Below, piece by piece: positions 51,543-61,294 of a stretch of 64,000 nt of DNA. The DNA lies in assembly GCA_017654935.2 (NCBI GenBank), contig CM065713.1, positions 10,902,603 to 10,966,602 of the forward strand. Direction: 5' to 3'. A program made the position numbers and the translations under genes. The notes below the pieces were generated by a model. It was not told the origin of the DNA, did no database searches, and was given only the letters and a program-made list of their open reading frames with translations. This DNA comes from Phymorhynchus buccinoides. Its lineage: Eukaryota; Mollusca; Gastropoda; Neogastropoda; Raphitomidae. Every line of letters starts with the position of its first letter. Within the stretch, counting starts at the first letter, position 1.

Positions 51543-51839
51543 CACAGACCAACATAGCTTGCTCAGTTTTTGCTACTGACAAACACGCCATTTGTGAACG
51601 ACAGACCATTCGCTCCCTTTGTGGTAAAAAGACAGTGGTGGTTTTGAAAAATGGGTGAGTGACCTCCCTTGAAATTCTACTTCCTGTCGAACTCGAAGTT
51701 TTCACGTGTTCCATCACGCGGTCCATCACAACCGACGTACTAAAGACCGAGGAGAAGAACCATACTACTAGTACTACTAGCTGATGTGTGATTCTCTGTT
51801 AGTGTTACCTTGCGCTACAGTAAAATTTGATCAATGTCG
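51543..51839 (+). other. Candidate first exon/promoter of SOCS-box gene 2 (5' UTR + ATG TCG)
   Basis: Paralogue of 17184-17442. Shared blocks: CACAGA-CAAC-TAGCTT, TACTGACAAACACGC, GTGACCTCCCTTGAAA, CTACTTCCTGT, and the end TTGATCAATGTCG|GTGAGTGCGAA. ATG is at 51834-51836 and the donor GTGAGT starts at 51840, again phase 0 after Met-Ser. Exon 2 would follow at 55135 after an intron of about 3.3 kb. Confidence 0.55.
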
Positions 51840-51904
51840 GTGAGTGCGAAGTCTTTATGTTGATCGGGTCTTCTTCTTTCTGTCTTAATGAGTTAATCAT
51901 TAAC

Positions 51905-52027
51905 TTTAAACTGCATGGAACAATCTTTCTAATGAAACTGTAAATGCATCATCACTAAATAGGTTCAAAAATCTTATTGACAAAAAATTTAATTCTATTA
52001 TGTACTCCACAAATTTGGAGAAATAAA
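51905..52027 (+). pseudogene. LINE ORF2 C-terminal fragment
   Basis: Encodes TAWNNLSNETVNASSLNRFK, NLIDKKF, the C-terminal block of the CR1/Jockey-type ORF2 also present reversed at 18080-18170. Confidence 0.6.
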
Positions 52028-52034
52028 AAATATT

Positions 52035-52475
52035 TTTAAAAAAAACCACCAAAAAACCCACCAACCCAACCCAAAACAAATACACAATAGCCGTAGTAAT
52101 TCACGGGCAAACAAAAAGAAAAAGGAAAATAAATATTTATATTTGAAAAAAACATCTAGAGGGCAAAAGGCTTCATAAGACTACAGAGCCTAAACTGATA
52201 TGAACTTAATTAATGATTAAGTTAATCTTACACTTACAGGAGCCGTGTGCGAACGCATGCCGCCACAAGATCTTGCGCACACGAGCCCATCCCACTATTT
52301 GGTACGAGTAGGCCGTGTGGGATGGATGACACGAATTCACATAGCACGCATCCTGTGCGCTATTAATGGTCTGAATGAAGACCGGTGAGTGCGGGGCAGG
52401 ATAAACATCCCCAACTGGAAGAAGAAGAATCAGATTCAGAAAGTTATTGTTTCATTCAATATTTACCATTTTTTT
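52035..52475. other. Non-coding stretch
   Basis: AT-rich, then moderately GC sequence with GCACACGAGCC around 52270. No gene or element recognised. Confidence 0.35.
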
Positions 52476-52479
52476 GTAT

Positions 52480-52826
52480 GCTTGTCTGTCATTTCCGACA
52501 ATGACTGCCAGATAGCAGAGGGGGCAGATACTATTCTGGCGGGCTAGGAAAGAATTTGTTTATAGTGGAGATGCCTTGCCCAGGGTACATCCCCACTCTC
52601 TCGGCCAAAGGGATTCGAGGACACAGCTGGCGTTGAGGAAGGTCCCCAAAGGCCAGCCCATCCCTTTGGCTGCAGCACCAGAGCCGGTGCAAGGGTCCCC
52701 TTGTTTGAGAGTCATAGTCTTCCATGAAGACCAAACTGTACCATGATTTTCCATTAGTGCCATTTGGCCAAACAAAATGCAGTGCGAGTGTAGCAATCCC
52801 CACCAAATTTTGTCACGATCATCACA
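52480..52826 (+). mobile_element. SINE-like element, uninterrupted reference copy of the minisatellite-seeding family
   Basis: CATTTCCGACAATGACTGCC, AGATAGCAGAGGGGGCAGAT, ACTATTCTGG, TTTGTTTATAGTGGAG, TTGCCCAGGGTACATCCCC, GGCCAAAGGGATTCGAGG, ACACAGCTGGCGTTGAGG, CAGCCCATCCCTTTGGCTGC. The 29-bp and 80-bp minisatellite units align to different parts of this element. A reversed copy is at 61300-61480. Confidence 0.7.
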
Positions 52827-52831
52827 AATTA

Positions 52832-53165
52832 CAGTGGAACCTCCTTTATAACTCAATATAAGACCCCCCATTATACCTATATGACTCACTCCCGTTTAGT
52901 TTTTAAGACTTACTTTCTGTGAGGCATTGCCCTTCTTTGTAAGTGTTAAAATTACCTCCCTTATGCAACTCCCTCCCTTTTAAAGACCCACCACGTCACG
53001 TGTCAAAATCACGGTTTTCACGTGTTTTCCCTCTTATAGCTAGTAAGGAATCTTAAGAAATCTTCCTAGCATAACTATAAGAGGGAATGTGTCACGTGAT
53101 GACGTGAGGTCTTTAAGACCTCATTTGGGATTGTTTTTGAAGGTCTTATAAGGGAGGTTCCACTG
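52832..53165. mobile_element. pogo/Tc1-like MITE with a nested inverted repeat
   Basis: CAGTGGAACCTCC...GGAGGTTCCACTG. Within it, about 52985-53105, lies an inverted repeat (CACGTCACGTGTCA...TGTCACGTGATGACGTG, with CCCTCTTATAGCTA...TAACTATAAGAGGG inside). Confidence 0.75.
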
Positions 53166-53496
53166 TTATGACTTGGTAAATTTTCAATGGAATTGAATGG
53201 AGGTGTAGTTTGGCTGTCCCTTCAGAACAGAGACTGGCCCATGCAGTATGACCCACTATTCCTGTGTCTGTCTGCGTCTGTGAATAAGCATGGATGTTCT
53301 GAATTGCAGGATTTTTAAATTGCCTAGAGCCAGAGTCGCCGGATTATGTGAATTTGAGAAGCAACAACTTTTTACACACACACACTTGTACAATAAAAAG
53401 GGAATATATAAGCATTTGCTATATTCAAAGGAATGTAGCACTTGTACTAGTCTAGAGGGGTGAAAAAAGAGCAGTTGTTGTTGTTGTTGTACCCTG

Positions 53497-53550
53497 GCTT
53501 AAACTAGACTCTAGGGATCATCCCAACAGCCAACTATCCAGCCTAGTAGG
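53497..53550 (-). mobile_element. Fragment of the CCAA-tail SINE
   Basis: ACCCTGGCTTAAACTAGACT then CTAGGGATCATCCCAACAGC is the reverse of the GCTGTTGGGATGATCCC...AGCCAGGGT end of the family. Confidence 0.6.
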
Positions 53551-53562
53551 CTATAATTACTG

Positions 53563-54176
53563 TATTTTTCGGACTATGCAGCAGTACTTTCCCCCAAAAA
53601 AACTGAGACCTACGCGCTTTATACAGTAACTAGCAATCGCCCCGTGGCAGTTAAGTCCCGTGGCAGTTTTAACCCCATGGCAGTTTGAACCCCGTGGCAG
53701 CTATCTCCTCCCTACACCTACCCCCTCCCCACATTTACTTGCTCGGGGACTTATCTGCCACTCGGCGACACACTTGTTTGCTATTGTGGCTTTCAAGACA
53801 GCCAGTCTCAAACACACGAAAGTGATACTTTCGGTTTTACATTTCCAAGAAGGAGGCAGCATTTCACCTTCCAAGAAAATGGATCACAAACGTGTAAGGT
53901 CTTTCATTTCAGGGAGGGGGGCACATCTTGACCTATCGCAGAAAGTGTTTCATAATCATAGCAATCGCCCCGTGGCAGTTTTAACCCCATGGCAGTATTG
54001 AACAATACTGGAGGCAATGCCCAGAGGCAGTGCTAAACCAGTAAAGTCCCGATTTTTTAATAATACATACGTGTAGTGTCATCCCCTTGTAATCTCCACT
54101 GCCCCCCCCCCCCCCCCCCACCATCCCTCCGGGGGGTGCGCCTTATGATAAGTTTCACCTCATAGTCCGAAAAATA
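53563..54176. mobile_element. DNA-transposon remnant, TIR TATTTTTCGGACTAT
   Basis: TATTTTTCGGACTATGCAG at the left and CATAGTCCGAAAAATA at the right form inverted termini. The interior holds GTGCGCCTTAT, repeated CCCCGTGGCAGTTTTAACCC blocks (53640-53700, 53960-53990) and a fragment (53996-54070) of another dispersed repeat. A related terminal fragment is at 58102-58160. Confidence 0.6.
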
Positions 54177-54277
54177 TGGTGTATGCTAGATATGTTTGCA
54201 TAGCCTAAGTAAAGTTCAAAGAGAGCAGCTCAGAACAAACTGGAATGCCTCAAAAGAGGTTTAATTGACTTAAAGTA

Positions 54278-54433
54278 AAGGGTCAGCCACACGTCCAATA
54301 AAATCGCATGACTGTATGATACGATTTGGTCGCGTGGTCTCCAAGAACAAATGTGATTCACGCTTAATTCGAGATCACGTAATCGAATGTATCATACAGT
54401 CATGCCATCTTAGCTGATGTGTGGCTGGCCCTT
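54278..54433. mobile_element. Hairpin MITE, TIR AAGGGTCAGCCACAC
   Basis: AAGGGTCAGCCACACGTC...GATGTGTGGCTGGCCCTT with further inner complementarity (GCATGACTGTATGATAC / GTATCATACAGTCATGC). Confidence 0.8.
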
Positions 54434-54436
54434 AAA

Positions 54437-54767
54437 GGTTCTTCTTCTGCTTTCCCAGGCCATATCGCCATAATGGGTAAGGAACATATGTGTTTGGTTT
54501 TCAGTTTTCACTGGTCTCCCCGCTGCGTATAGCCGACACATTCCGATTTCGGAGGAGCTCAAAGGAGAGAAAAATGTTGGAAGATTTTTTTTGAAAAAAA
54601 GGCAGGAGAATGGGCCAATAAGTCAGAAAGGTAGTAGATAATGGAAAGCCAAGGGAAAAGGCAGAGTCAAAAAGAGTGGCAGAATAGAGGAAGTTACAAG
54701 CACAGAACTTCCAGAAGGTGGGGGAACTATTTTTATGAAAGACCCCCCGGTATCCCCACAGGGAGCC
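54437..54767 (-). mobile_element. SINE-like element, GAA-tail family
   Basis: TTCTTCTTCTGCTTTCCCAG, CACTGGTCTCCCCGCTGCG, GATTTCGGAGGAGCTC, AGAATGGGCCAATAAGTCAG, CAGAACTTCCAGAAGG, CCGGTATCCCCACAGG. Confidence 0.8.
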
Positions 54768-54769
54768 TT

Positions 54770-55134
54770 AAAATTTCAAATATTGAGGCTAGGAGAGAAG
54801 ATAGTAAAAATGAACAAAGGTGGATGACTCCATTTCATGGAGATAATTCTCAGGGAGAAAGGTGGCAGAGTGGTTAAGACGTTCGCCTGCCAAATGTATT
54901 GCGTGACTGCAACTTGTGGGGGGGGGGGGGGGGGGGGGGGGGGGTATGCATTTAATGTACATATATTCACCTTTATTTATTTTCATTTTTTTTTTAAAAA
55001 CCTTGTTTCTTATCATTTTTTCATGATTGTCAAAATTTTCTTTTTAATTGTTTCAGGAGTTATGATTATCACCATCTTCTCATGATTTATTTCGGGAGTC
55101 GTGATTGTCATTGCTTTCCCCTGTTCTGTTTCAG
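54770..55134. other. Non-coding, poly-G run and 3' end of inferred intron 1 of SOCS gene 2
   Basis: Includes a G run of about 28 bases (54917-54944) and partial repeats of TTTCAGGAGT/TTTCGGGAGT (55051, 55091, 55130). An upstream TTTCAG (ending 55056) could act as acceptor, but reading from it in phase 0 meets TGA at the third codon, so the acceptor at 55134 is preferred. Confidence 0.5.
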
Positions 55135-57033
55135 GAGTCCAGAGATCAGCCAGCCCCAGAGGATGGCTGTTCGTCATCTTCATCACTCTGTTCCCTGCCT
55201 ACAGTTTGGAAAGGTCTCCCGAGAAAAGGCCCGTTACCAAGATATGCCAGCCTCCACGCCGCTATCAAATGGTTTTCCCAGCAACTGAGTAAATTGGAGG
55301 TTTCAACATTATTTAGACTAGCCATTCATAAGAGCCTGGACTTTGATTGCTCTGACTGCTTTTTGGCCTTATGTGAACTATACTGCAAGTATAACTCGTA
55401 TGATTTTGGCTCTTGCTGCAAATGTTTACGATTTACATACTCCCATGCAGCGAATAAAAGGCCCCATTTCGTGCCACTAATTTGTGAGAAAAGGGTTGAA
55501 CAGGAGAATGGTGGTGCCAGTGCTTGGTTCAAGTTGGAAGAACTCAGAATTCTCGTACAGGTTGCCTTGGAGGAGAAATGTTGGACTCTGCTGCCGCATC
55601 TTTTTCAAGTAAAAGTGGGTGTGCTGGGATGGGCATTCTTTCATCTGGCAAGTGATATTCAAGATTGTTTCATGTGCATTCTGTGGGATGAAACAAGCAG
55701 GCCAAACCTTTCCTCTGTGCTAGACCTATGTATGAAAAACGCAGACAGTTTAGCGTCTTGGTTAGAGACATGGGTGAACCCGTTGCAGAACCACTTGATG
55801 GAGAAAGGGTTGATGCAAAACTATGCAGTGTCGAGCGCAAAGCAGTGGTGTGTGGACAATGGTCATGCCAACGTGGCCTTTGTCCTGGCTCTGGTCACTA
55901 GAGATTGGAACCTGGTGGAACGTGTGCTGCCTTCCGTGGATGTTCACCACAACACCCTACTCGTAGCTGTCAGGATGGTTGCTAAGCCAAAATGTCAAGG
56001 CGGTTCTTTCTCTGCAGGGGCTGCCATCTTGGCAACTTGTCCAACCACCAAGGACATTTTCGATTCTTGTCATTTCTATCCACTGCAACGCAATAAAGAT
56101 CTTAGCAGAGCATGTGCTGAGCGAGGTCAGTGGGGCTTTGCACTGGTGATGCGGCATTGTGACAAAACCTATCTTCTGGACTGTCACACGTTTTGTGAGA
56201 ATCGCACTGTGTTGAACTGGATTTTGAAAAAATGTTGCCCGGTGTCTGATTTGGATACAAAGGGAGTGGAACTTACCCTAGCACTATTACCACGCTGCAC
56301 GGATGTGGAAACGTTGCAGCACATTTTGCACAAGGCTGTTTCGGATGGAATAAAGGAGATTGTGGAAGCTTTGTTGAGTCGTGTGGACATCTCTGAATAC
56401 ATTATGGATGGGAGTAACAACAGCTTGCTCTTTTCAGCTCTGACAGGCTGGAACGCTGAAAGAGAGAAGAGAGATGTGGTTCGTTTGTTGCTGGCTGCAG
56501 GTCTGTCATCATTCCAGAGAGAAACGATCACTTCAGATCGTTCCAATGTCCCAGTGAGGCGTCTCCTTGGATATAATTTTTCAGACAACTGTCCGCTGAA
56601 GTGCGCTTTCAGGAAAAAGTCCCCCAAAGTTATTGATCTGACTCTGGATTGTGGAGCGTACTCCAACAAAACTCTGAATGGAGTTGCGAACGATGCAGAG
56701 ATCCGAGATCTGGCGGAAACGAAGAAAAGGTTGAAGAGACGTTTCGAATGCGTCCAGGAGGCCGCATGTACGCCTTCCAGTCTACAACTGCTGGCTCGGT
56801 TGGCAGTGTCGCGCAGTGTCGGATGTCAGCCAAAACGGTCGGAGAGGATTGATCAGTTACCCCTTCCCACAGTTATGAAAGAGAAGGTGAAATTCAATGA
56901 CATCCTTCACCCAAAAACAAAGACTGTGAGCTTCTGTGAAAAAAGTCTACAGTTGAAAACAACGGAAGAAGATCACGGTGCTGAGCTGTCTGATTCTGAT
57001 GATTCCAGTTCTGATGAATCTGATGAAGACTGA
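55135..57033 (+). CDS. SOCS-box gene 2: ankyrin-like SOCS-box protein, main coding exon
   Basis: The exon encodes 632 residues to TGA at 57031-57033, starting in phase 0 after CTGTTTCAG. It is collinear with gene 1: EDGC start, CSDCFLALCELYC, RPHF-LIC, KNAD, NGHAN-AFVLAL, WNLVERVLPSVDVHH, GGSFSA-AAIL, VDIS, DVVRLLLAAGLSSF and CPLKCAF-IDLTLD CGA-SNKTL, the last two resembling ankyrin units. The SOCS box is at 56773-56895 (SLQLLARLAV and LPLPTVMK). The acidic SDSD tail is shorter. It lacks gene 1's (I/V)EEES repeat and Ser-rich insert. Role by family: Elongin-BC/Cul5 substrate receptor; target unknown. The open frame and conserved motifs argue that both copies are functional. Confidence 0.8.
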   Translation, partial: ESRDQPAPEDGCSSSSSLCSLPTVWKGLPRKGPLPRYASLHAAIKWFSQQLSKLEVSTLFRLAIHKSLDFDCSDCFLALCELYCKYNSYDFGSCCKCLRFTYSHAANKRPHFVPLICEKRVEQENGGASAWFKLEELRILVQVALEEKCWTLLPHLFQVKVGVLGWAFFHLASDIQDCFMCILWDETSRPNLSSVLDLCMKNADSLASWLETWVNPLQNHLMEKGLMQNYAVSSAKQWCVDNGHANVAFVLALVTRDWNLVERVLPSVDVHHNTLLVAVRMVAKPKCQGGSFSAGAAILATCPTTKDIFDSCHFYPLQRNKDLSRACAERGQWGFALVMRHCDKTYLLDCHTFCENRTVLNWILKKCCPVSDLDTKGVELTLALLPRCTDVETLQHILHKAVSDGIKEIVEALLSRVDISEYIMDGSNNSLLFSALTGWNAEREKRDVVRLLLAAGLSSFQRETITSDRSNVPVRRLLGYNFSDNCPLKCAFRKKSPKVIDLTLDCGAYSNKTLNGVANDAEIRDLAETKKRLKRRFECVQEAACTPSSLQLLARLAVSRSVGCQPKRSERIDQLPLPTVMKEKVKFNDILHPKTKTVSFCEKSLQLKTTEEDHGAELSDSDDSSSDESDED

Positions 57034-57507
57034 ACTGAACTTGATGATGAATAGACGATTTTCGGAGAAAAAAACTAAGGGAGAGCACTTCGTGAAAATT
57101 AGAGTTGATTACCTTGACTTACTCGGTCAAAACCACGGCAACCATGGCGGCATGGCATCGAAGCTTCAAACCGCAGGATGTCAGTCAGCGACTTGCAAAC
57201 ATTGTTATAGAAGAATAAGGGGTGGCCAGTTGCTACAAAGTGATAGAACTTGCAAACTGTAATGTAAAAATATAAATTACATCAAATTTAGAATGACGCA
57301 CTGCGTTCTACATGCTGTGTGTCTCCTCAAACACGTGAAGCGACGGCTGGGGATCTATCTGAAGGTAGAGTAACTTCCCCTGTTTGACCGATTGAATTAG
57401 GCGAGGTCACTCCCACACACCATGACCATGAAATTACTCCCCTTAATTATTTCCCGAACAATTCCTATTTTGAAAGCCAAGGGCAGGGAGGGAAGGTGAG
57501 CAGGGGT

Positions 57508-57832
57508 CCTTCTTCTTCTGCGTTCCCAGACCATAGGGCCATAATGGGTAAGGTGCGTATGTGTCCGGTTTTGTTTTCACCGTCTCCCTGCTGCGTACAG
57601 CCGACACATTCCGATTTCGGAGGAGCTCAAAGGAGAAAAATTGCTTGGGAGGAATTTTTTGAAAAAAGGCAGGAGAATGGGCCAATAAGTCAGAAAGATA
57701 CTAGATGACAGAAAGCAAAGGGAAAAGGCAGAGTCAAAGAGAGTGGCAGATTAGAGGAAGTTTCAAGCACAGAACTTCCAGAAGATGGGGGAATCATTTT
57801 TACGAAAGACTCCCCCGGTATCCCCACGGGAA
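57508..57832 (-). mobile_element. SINE-like element, GAA-tail family
   Basis: CTTCTTCTTCTGCGTTCCCA (57509-57528), GGGCCATAATGGGTAAGG, CTGCTGCGTACAGCCGACAC, AGCTCAAAGGAGAAAAATTG, body and CCGGTATCCCCACGGG. Confidence 0.82.
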
Positions 57833-57853
57833 AAAGAGCAGGGGGTCCAACAC

Positions 57854-58010
57854 CAGGGCCTGTATTCACGTTGAGATAGCATGAGACTTAGCATGATGCT
57901 AACTTAGAAGCTCTTCCAAAAGTCCTATTAAATCCTATAGGACATTGGAAGAGCTTCTAAGTTAGCATCATGCTAAGTCTCATGCTATCTCAATGTGAAT
58001 ACAGGCCCTG
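57854..58010. mobile_element. Hairpin MITE, TIR CAGGGCCTGTATTCAC
   Basis: 157 bp, almost entirely an inverted repeat (CAGGGCCTGTATTCACGTTG...CAATGTGAATACAGGCCCTG) with arms of about 70 bp. Confidence 0.85.
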
Positions 58011-58248
58011 AGTCATAAGGTGACAATAATTTGAAAGCAAGTCGGAAAGCATCAAAGGCCTCTTCCTGGAAAATAAGATGTGAATTCATGGCCCATATAC
58101 CATATTTTTCGAACTATAAGATGCATCTTTGTATAAGGCGCACCCCCCCCAAATTTGAGATTTTGTTACTATATTTTCTTACTATTTCATCAGTCACATT
58201 ATAAGGCACAGGGGTCTGAGTCTTGGAGAACAAAAATATTGCCTTATA

Positions 58249-58414
58249 CAGTGGAACCTCCCTTATAAGACCTCCCATTATATGACTCCCTCCCATATAA
58301 GAGCAAAGACCTACATCTGTGAGACATTGCCCTTCTTTGTAAGTATTAAGATTACCTCCCTTATAAGACCTCATTTTGGATGATTTTTCAAGGTCTTAAA
58401 GGGAGGTTCCACTG
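58249..58414. mobile_element. pogo/Tc1-like MITE
   Basis: CAGTGGAACCTCCCTTATAA...GGGAGGTTCCACTG, TA on both sides. Confidence 0.85.
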
Positions 58415-58605
58415 TAGTGATATATATTTTTATTATTATTTTTGTTTTGGCTGAGAATGAGAAAGTGGTGAGGTCTGGTTTACTTCAGTTTGATAAAGTG
58501 ATCAGCTTAGATTCTGATATTCAGTATAATATTCAGTAAATACTGATTTCCCCCCCCCCCCCCCCCCCCCCCTACACACACATTTAGAGTTTCCCAGTAG
58601 AAAAA

Positions 58606-58749
58606 CAGTGGAACCTCCCTTATCAGACCTTCAAAAATCATCCAAAATGAAGTCTTATAAGGGAGGTAATTTTAATACTTACAAAGAAGGGCAATGTCTG
58701 GGAGAAGTAGGTCTTATATGGGAGGGTCTTATAATGGGAGGTTCCACTG
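58606..58749. mobile_element. pogo/Tc1-like MITE, opposite orientation
   Basis: CAGTGGAACCTCCCTTATCA...GGGAGGTTCCACTG, with the internal GTAATTTTAATACTTACAAA in reverse relative to the 58249 copy. Confidence 0.82.
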
Positions 58750-58844
58750 TACTATATTGTCTTTAAAAAACCATTCAGATGGCTGTTTTTCCTTGTGAAC
58801 AAAGATGTGTTTACAAGAATGAACTGCCCAAATTAGTTGTTTTT

Positions 58845-59149
58845 TCCCCCCGTGGGGATACCGGGGGGTCTTTTGTACAAATAGTTCCCCTACCTTCTGG
58901 AAATTCTGTGCTTGTAACTTCCTCTAATTCTGTCATTCTATTTGACTCTGCCTTTTCCCTTTGCTTACTGTCATCTGCTATCTTTCTATCTCACTGGTCC
59001 ATTCTCCTAGCCTTTTTTCTCTCTGAATTCTTACAAAGATTTCTTCAGCCGAAGTCGAACTATTTTTTACTTAGGTGCATAACGGCAGCATGACGCATCT
59101 ATGTTCATATGACAGGAAACTGTCTGAGCGGAAGAAGAAGAAGAAGAAG
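58845..59149 (+). mobile_element. SINE-like element, GAA-tail, alternative 3' end
   Basis: CCCCGTGGGGATACCGGGGG, TTCTGTGCTTGTAACTTCC, CAGCCGAAGTCGAACT, CGCATAACGGCAGCATGACG, GACAGGAAACTGTCTGAGCG then (GAA)n. Confidence 0.82.
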
Positions 59150-60370
59150 TTATTTTTTCTTCTGAAATCTGTGGGTTGGTGATAACCCCTCGGCTGTGTC
59201 TGTCGACAGTCATATCGTATCTCAATTTTGGTAATTTTGAGAACTTTTTGTTGTTTAAAATTAACCGCGTTGACCATGATTGATTAACTATGATGAATAA
59301 TGTTGTTCAAGACATTTTGAGTTTAGTCCTGCATTTTGTTAAAATTACTTTAACATTATTTTTTTTAGACTTGAAAAGAACGAAGATACGAGTTTTAGTC
59401 CTTAACTAGATCTGAATTTGGGACTTAAAGTTTTTCGTCTATTTTTACCTCATTTACCCCAGATAGAAAGTCATTAGAGATACGAGCTTTTGGTGGAAGG
59501 TGGCGGGAAAAATTAGAAAGCTGCTATGTATCTAACTCAAAAAACCCAAAAATTGAGATACGAGGTTTTTGAATTTCACCGACGATGTGTTTTATTCCGC
59601 TGTTGTTGACTAGATTCTTTTTCCTCACTTTTTTTTATTTTTTTAAATGTGTTGCTTGTCAAAAATGTCTTTTAGCAAATGTACTGTTGATAATTTATGA
59701 TATGACCAGTTTTCTTTAATGTGGATGGTGGCAGTTTTAATGTGGTTGATGCTTTTGCTGTTGTGTGTTTGGACTAGAAAGGATTTTATCTTCTGCGTTG
59801 ATATGGAAAAAAATATGGCACACTCTTATAAACAATCAGTGCAAGGGTGTGGGTTTTTGGGGGTCTAAATACTTCATTTTTATATGTGGCAAGATAAGGG
59901 AGTTTGAATGACTTTTTGAGATTGTGTGTGCTGGTTAAAATGTATTTTTTTCCTTCTTTACATTTTTTTGTATGCCAAGGTAGAGAGAGAGAGAGAGTGT
60001 GTGTGTGTGTTTGAACAAATACAGACAAAAGCATATATAATAAAGAGAAAGAAAGAGAGAGAGGTGGGAGGAGAGAGAGGGGGTAGGGTGGGAGAGAGAG
60101 GAGAGAGGAAGAATAAGAATAAAAAGAGTACTTGGAAATGTTTCTGTTTGTAGTTCTGTGTGGGTGCGAACGTTTTGAATGTTAGGTGTGCATGTTTGTG
60201 TGTGCGTAGGCCTACACACACTTGGTGCACATGTGTGTGCTTGTGTAGATGGACGCGTTTTTCACTCCCATAATACTTGTAGTTTATAGAACCAAATATT
60301 TTCATATCCCTTTAGTATTTTTTTGTAATCATACATGTTCACTGTTAATTGTGATTCTTAATACTAACTA
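59150..60370. other. Non-coding stretch
   Basis: AT-rich. The string GAGATACGAG recurs three times (about 59385, 59478, 59550). A GA-rich patch lies at 59983-60110. No gene recognised. Confidence 0.35.
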
Positions 60371-60373
60371 CTA

Positions 60374-60453
60374 CAGTGGAACCTCCCTTATAAGACCTCC
60401 CATTATAAGACTCCCTCCCACATAAGATCTACTTCCCTGATACATTGCCCTTG
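60374..60453. mobile_element. pogo/Tc1-like MITE, truncated
   Basis: Left half only: CAGTGGAACCTCCCTTATAA to ACATTGCCCTTGC, preceded by TA. Confidence 0.75.
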
Positions 60454-60609
60454 CCTAATTGCAGAGAGGGTCGGTAGCTGACGGAGGGAAAGAGGAAGTT
60501 TGTTCCAGGAGGTCGGTCCTGAGACAGCAAAAGAGCACACAAGCACGCACACACACAGCATAGCTGTAGGGACAAAATGCACAAAACATTTAATATGTTT
60601 ATACATTTT

Positions 60610-61185
60610 TTTAGCAGCAACAGTTAGTTAGTCTGTTATAGTCCCGTCAACAGCTATGGTTATCTCAGGACTGTCACCGCATAACATTCGACCACGTATA
60701 AAAAACCCACACATCAATGATTCCCAACAACATTTTTTATTTTTTTTTTAAACAAAAAAACCCCTACAATTCACAACATGGCATCTCCATCATTGTACCC
60801 AATTGCTCATAATTTCACACAGTGCTGGAAACGTTGAGCCACGATACTCTACTTATCGGATCCAGGTCATAAAAAAAACCCAGTAAAAAAGGATAACAAA
60901 CATCCTAGTAAAAAAAAAATATATATATAAAAAGGCCATACAGTGGAACCTCCCTTATAAGACTCCCTCCCACATAAGACCTACTTCTCTGAGACATTGC
61001 CTGTAAGTATTAAAGTTACCCCCTTATAAGACCTCACTTTGGATGATTTTGTAAGGTCTTATAAGGGAGGTTCCACGGTATAGGCAAATATGCACTGCAG
61101 AATGGGCAACAAGTGCGCAAGGTCTCGCGCATGAAAGCCAGTGAACAATTAAAAAAAACACCCCACCTGGCATGTCATAAATTGT
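60610..61185 (-). repeat. Inverted copy of part of duplication unit A
   Basis: Reverse complement matches 27500-27905: GACATGCCAG, AAGGTCTCGCG / GACCTTGCGC, CAGAATGG, CAACGTTTCCAGCAC, GATGGAG, GTCCTGAGAT and CTGTTGACGGGA-like strings in the same order. A MITE (60941-61078) interrupts it. Confidence 0.65.
60941..61078. mobile_element. pogo/Tc1-like MITE inside the inverted duplication
   Basis: CAGTGGAACCTCCCTTATAA...GGGAGGTTCCACGG, flanked by TA. Confidence 0.8.
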
Positions 61186-61294
61186 AAATGATGGAGAGAA
61201 TGAAAAATGTGGATGAGGGGCTACTCTTAGTTTAAAGCAGCAACACAAATGCACAATGAAATGTAATGTTCTTTCTTCCACAACAATTACAGTT

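Larger units (their letters stand above)
57034..58092 (+). other. 3' flank of SOCS gene 2, opened by a SINE and a hairpin MITE
   Basis: 58042-58092 (GGCCT-T-C-TGGAAAATAAGATG..GAATTCATGG) matches 26303-26352 just past gene 1's stop. Between stop and this block lie a SINE (57508-57832) and a hairpin (57854-58010), which explains the greater distance. Confidence 0.55.

Noticed and set aside
55105..55134. ATG at 55105 as start of SOCS gene 2
   Set aside because: Same reasoning: ten codons of intron end, reading through CTGTTTCAG, not similar to gene 1's upstream codons.
55057..55134. Upstream TTTCAG (ending 55056) as alternative acceptor for gene 2
   Set aside because: Reading on in phase 0 gives GAG TTA TGA, an immediate stop.
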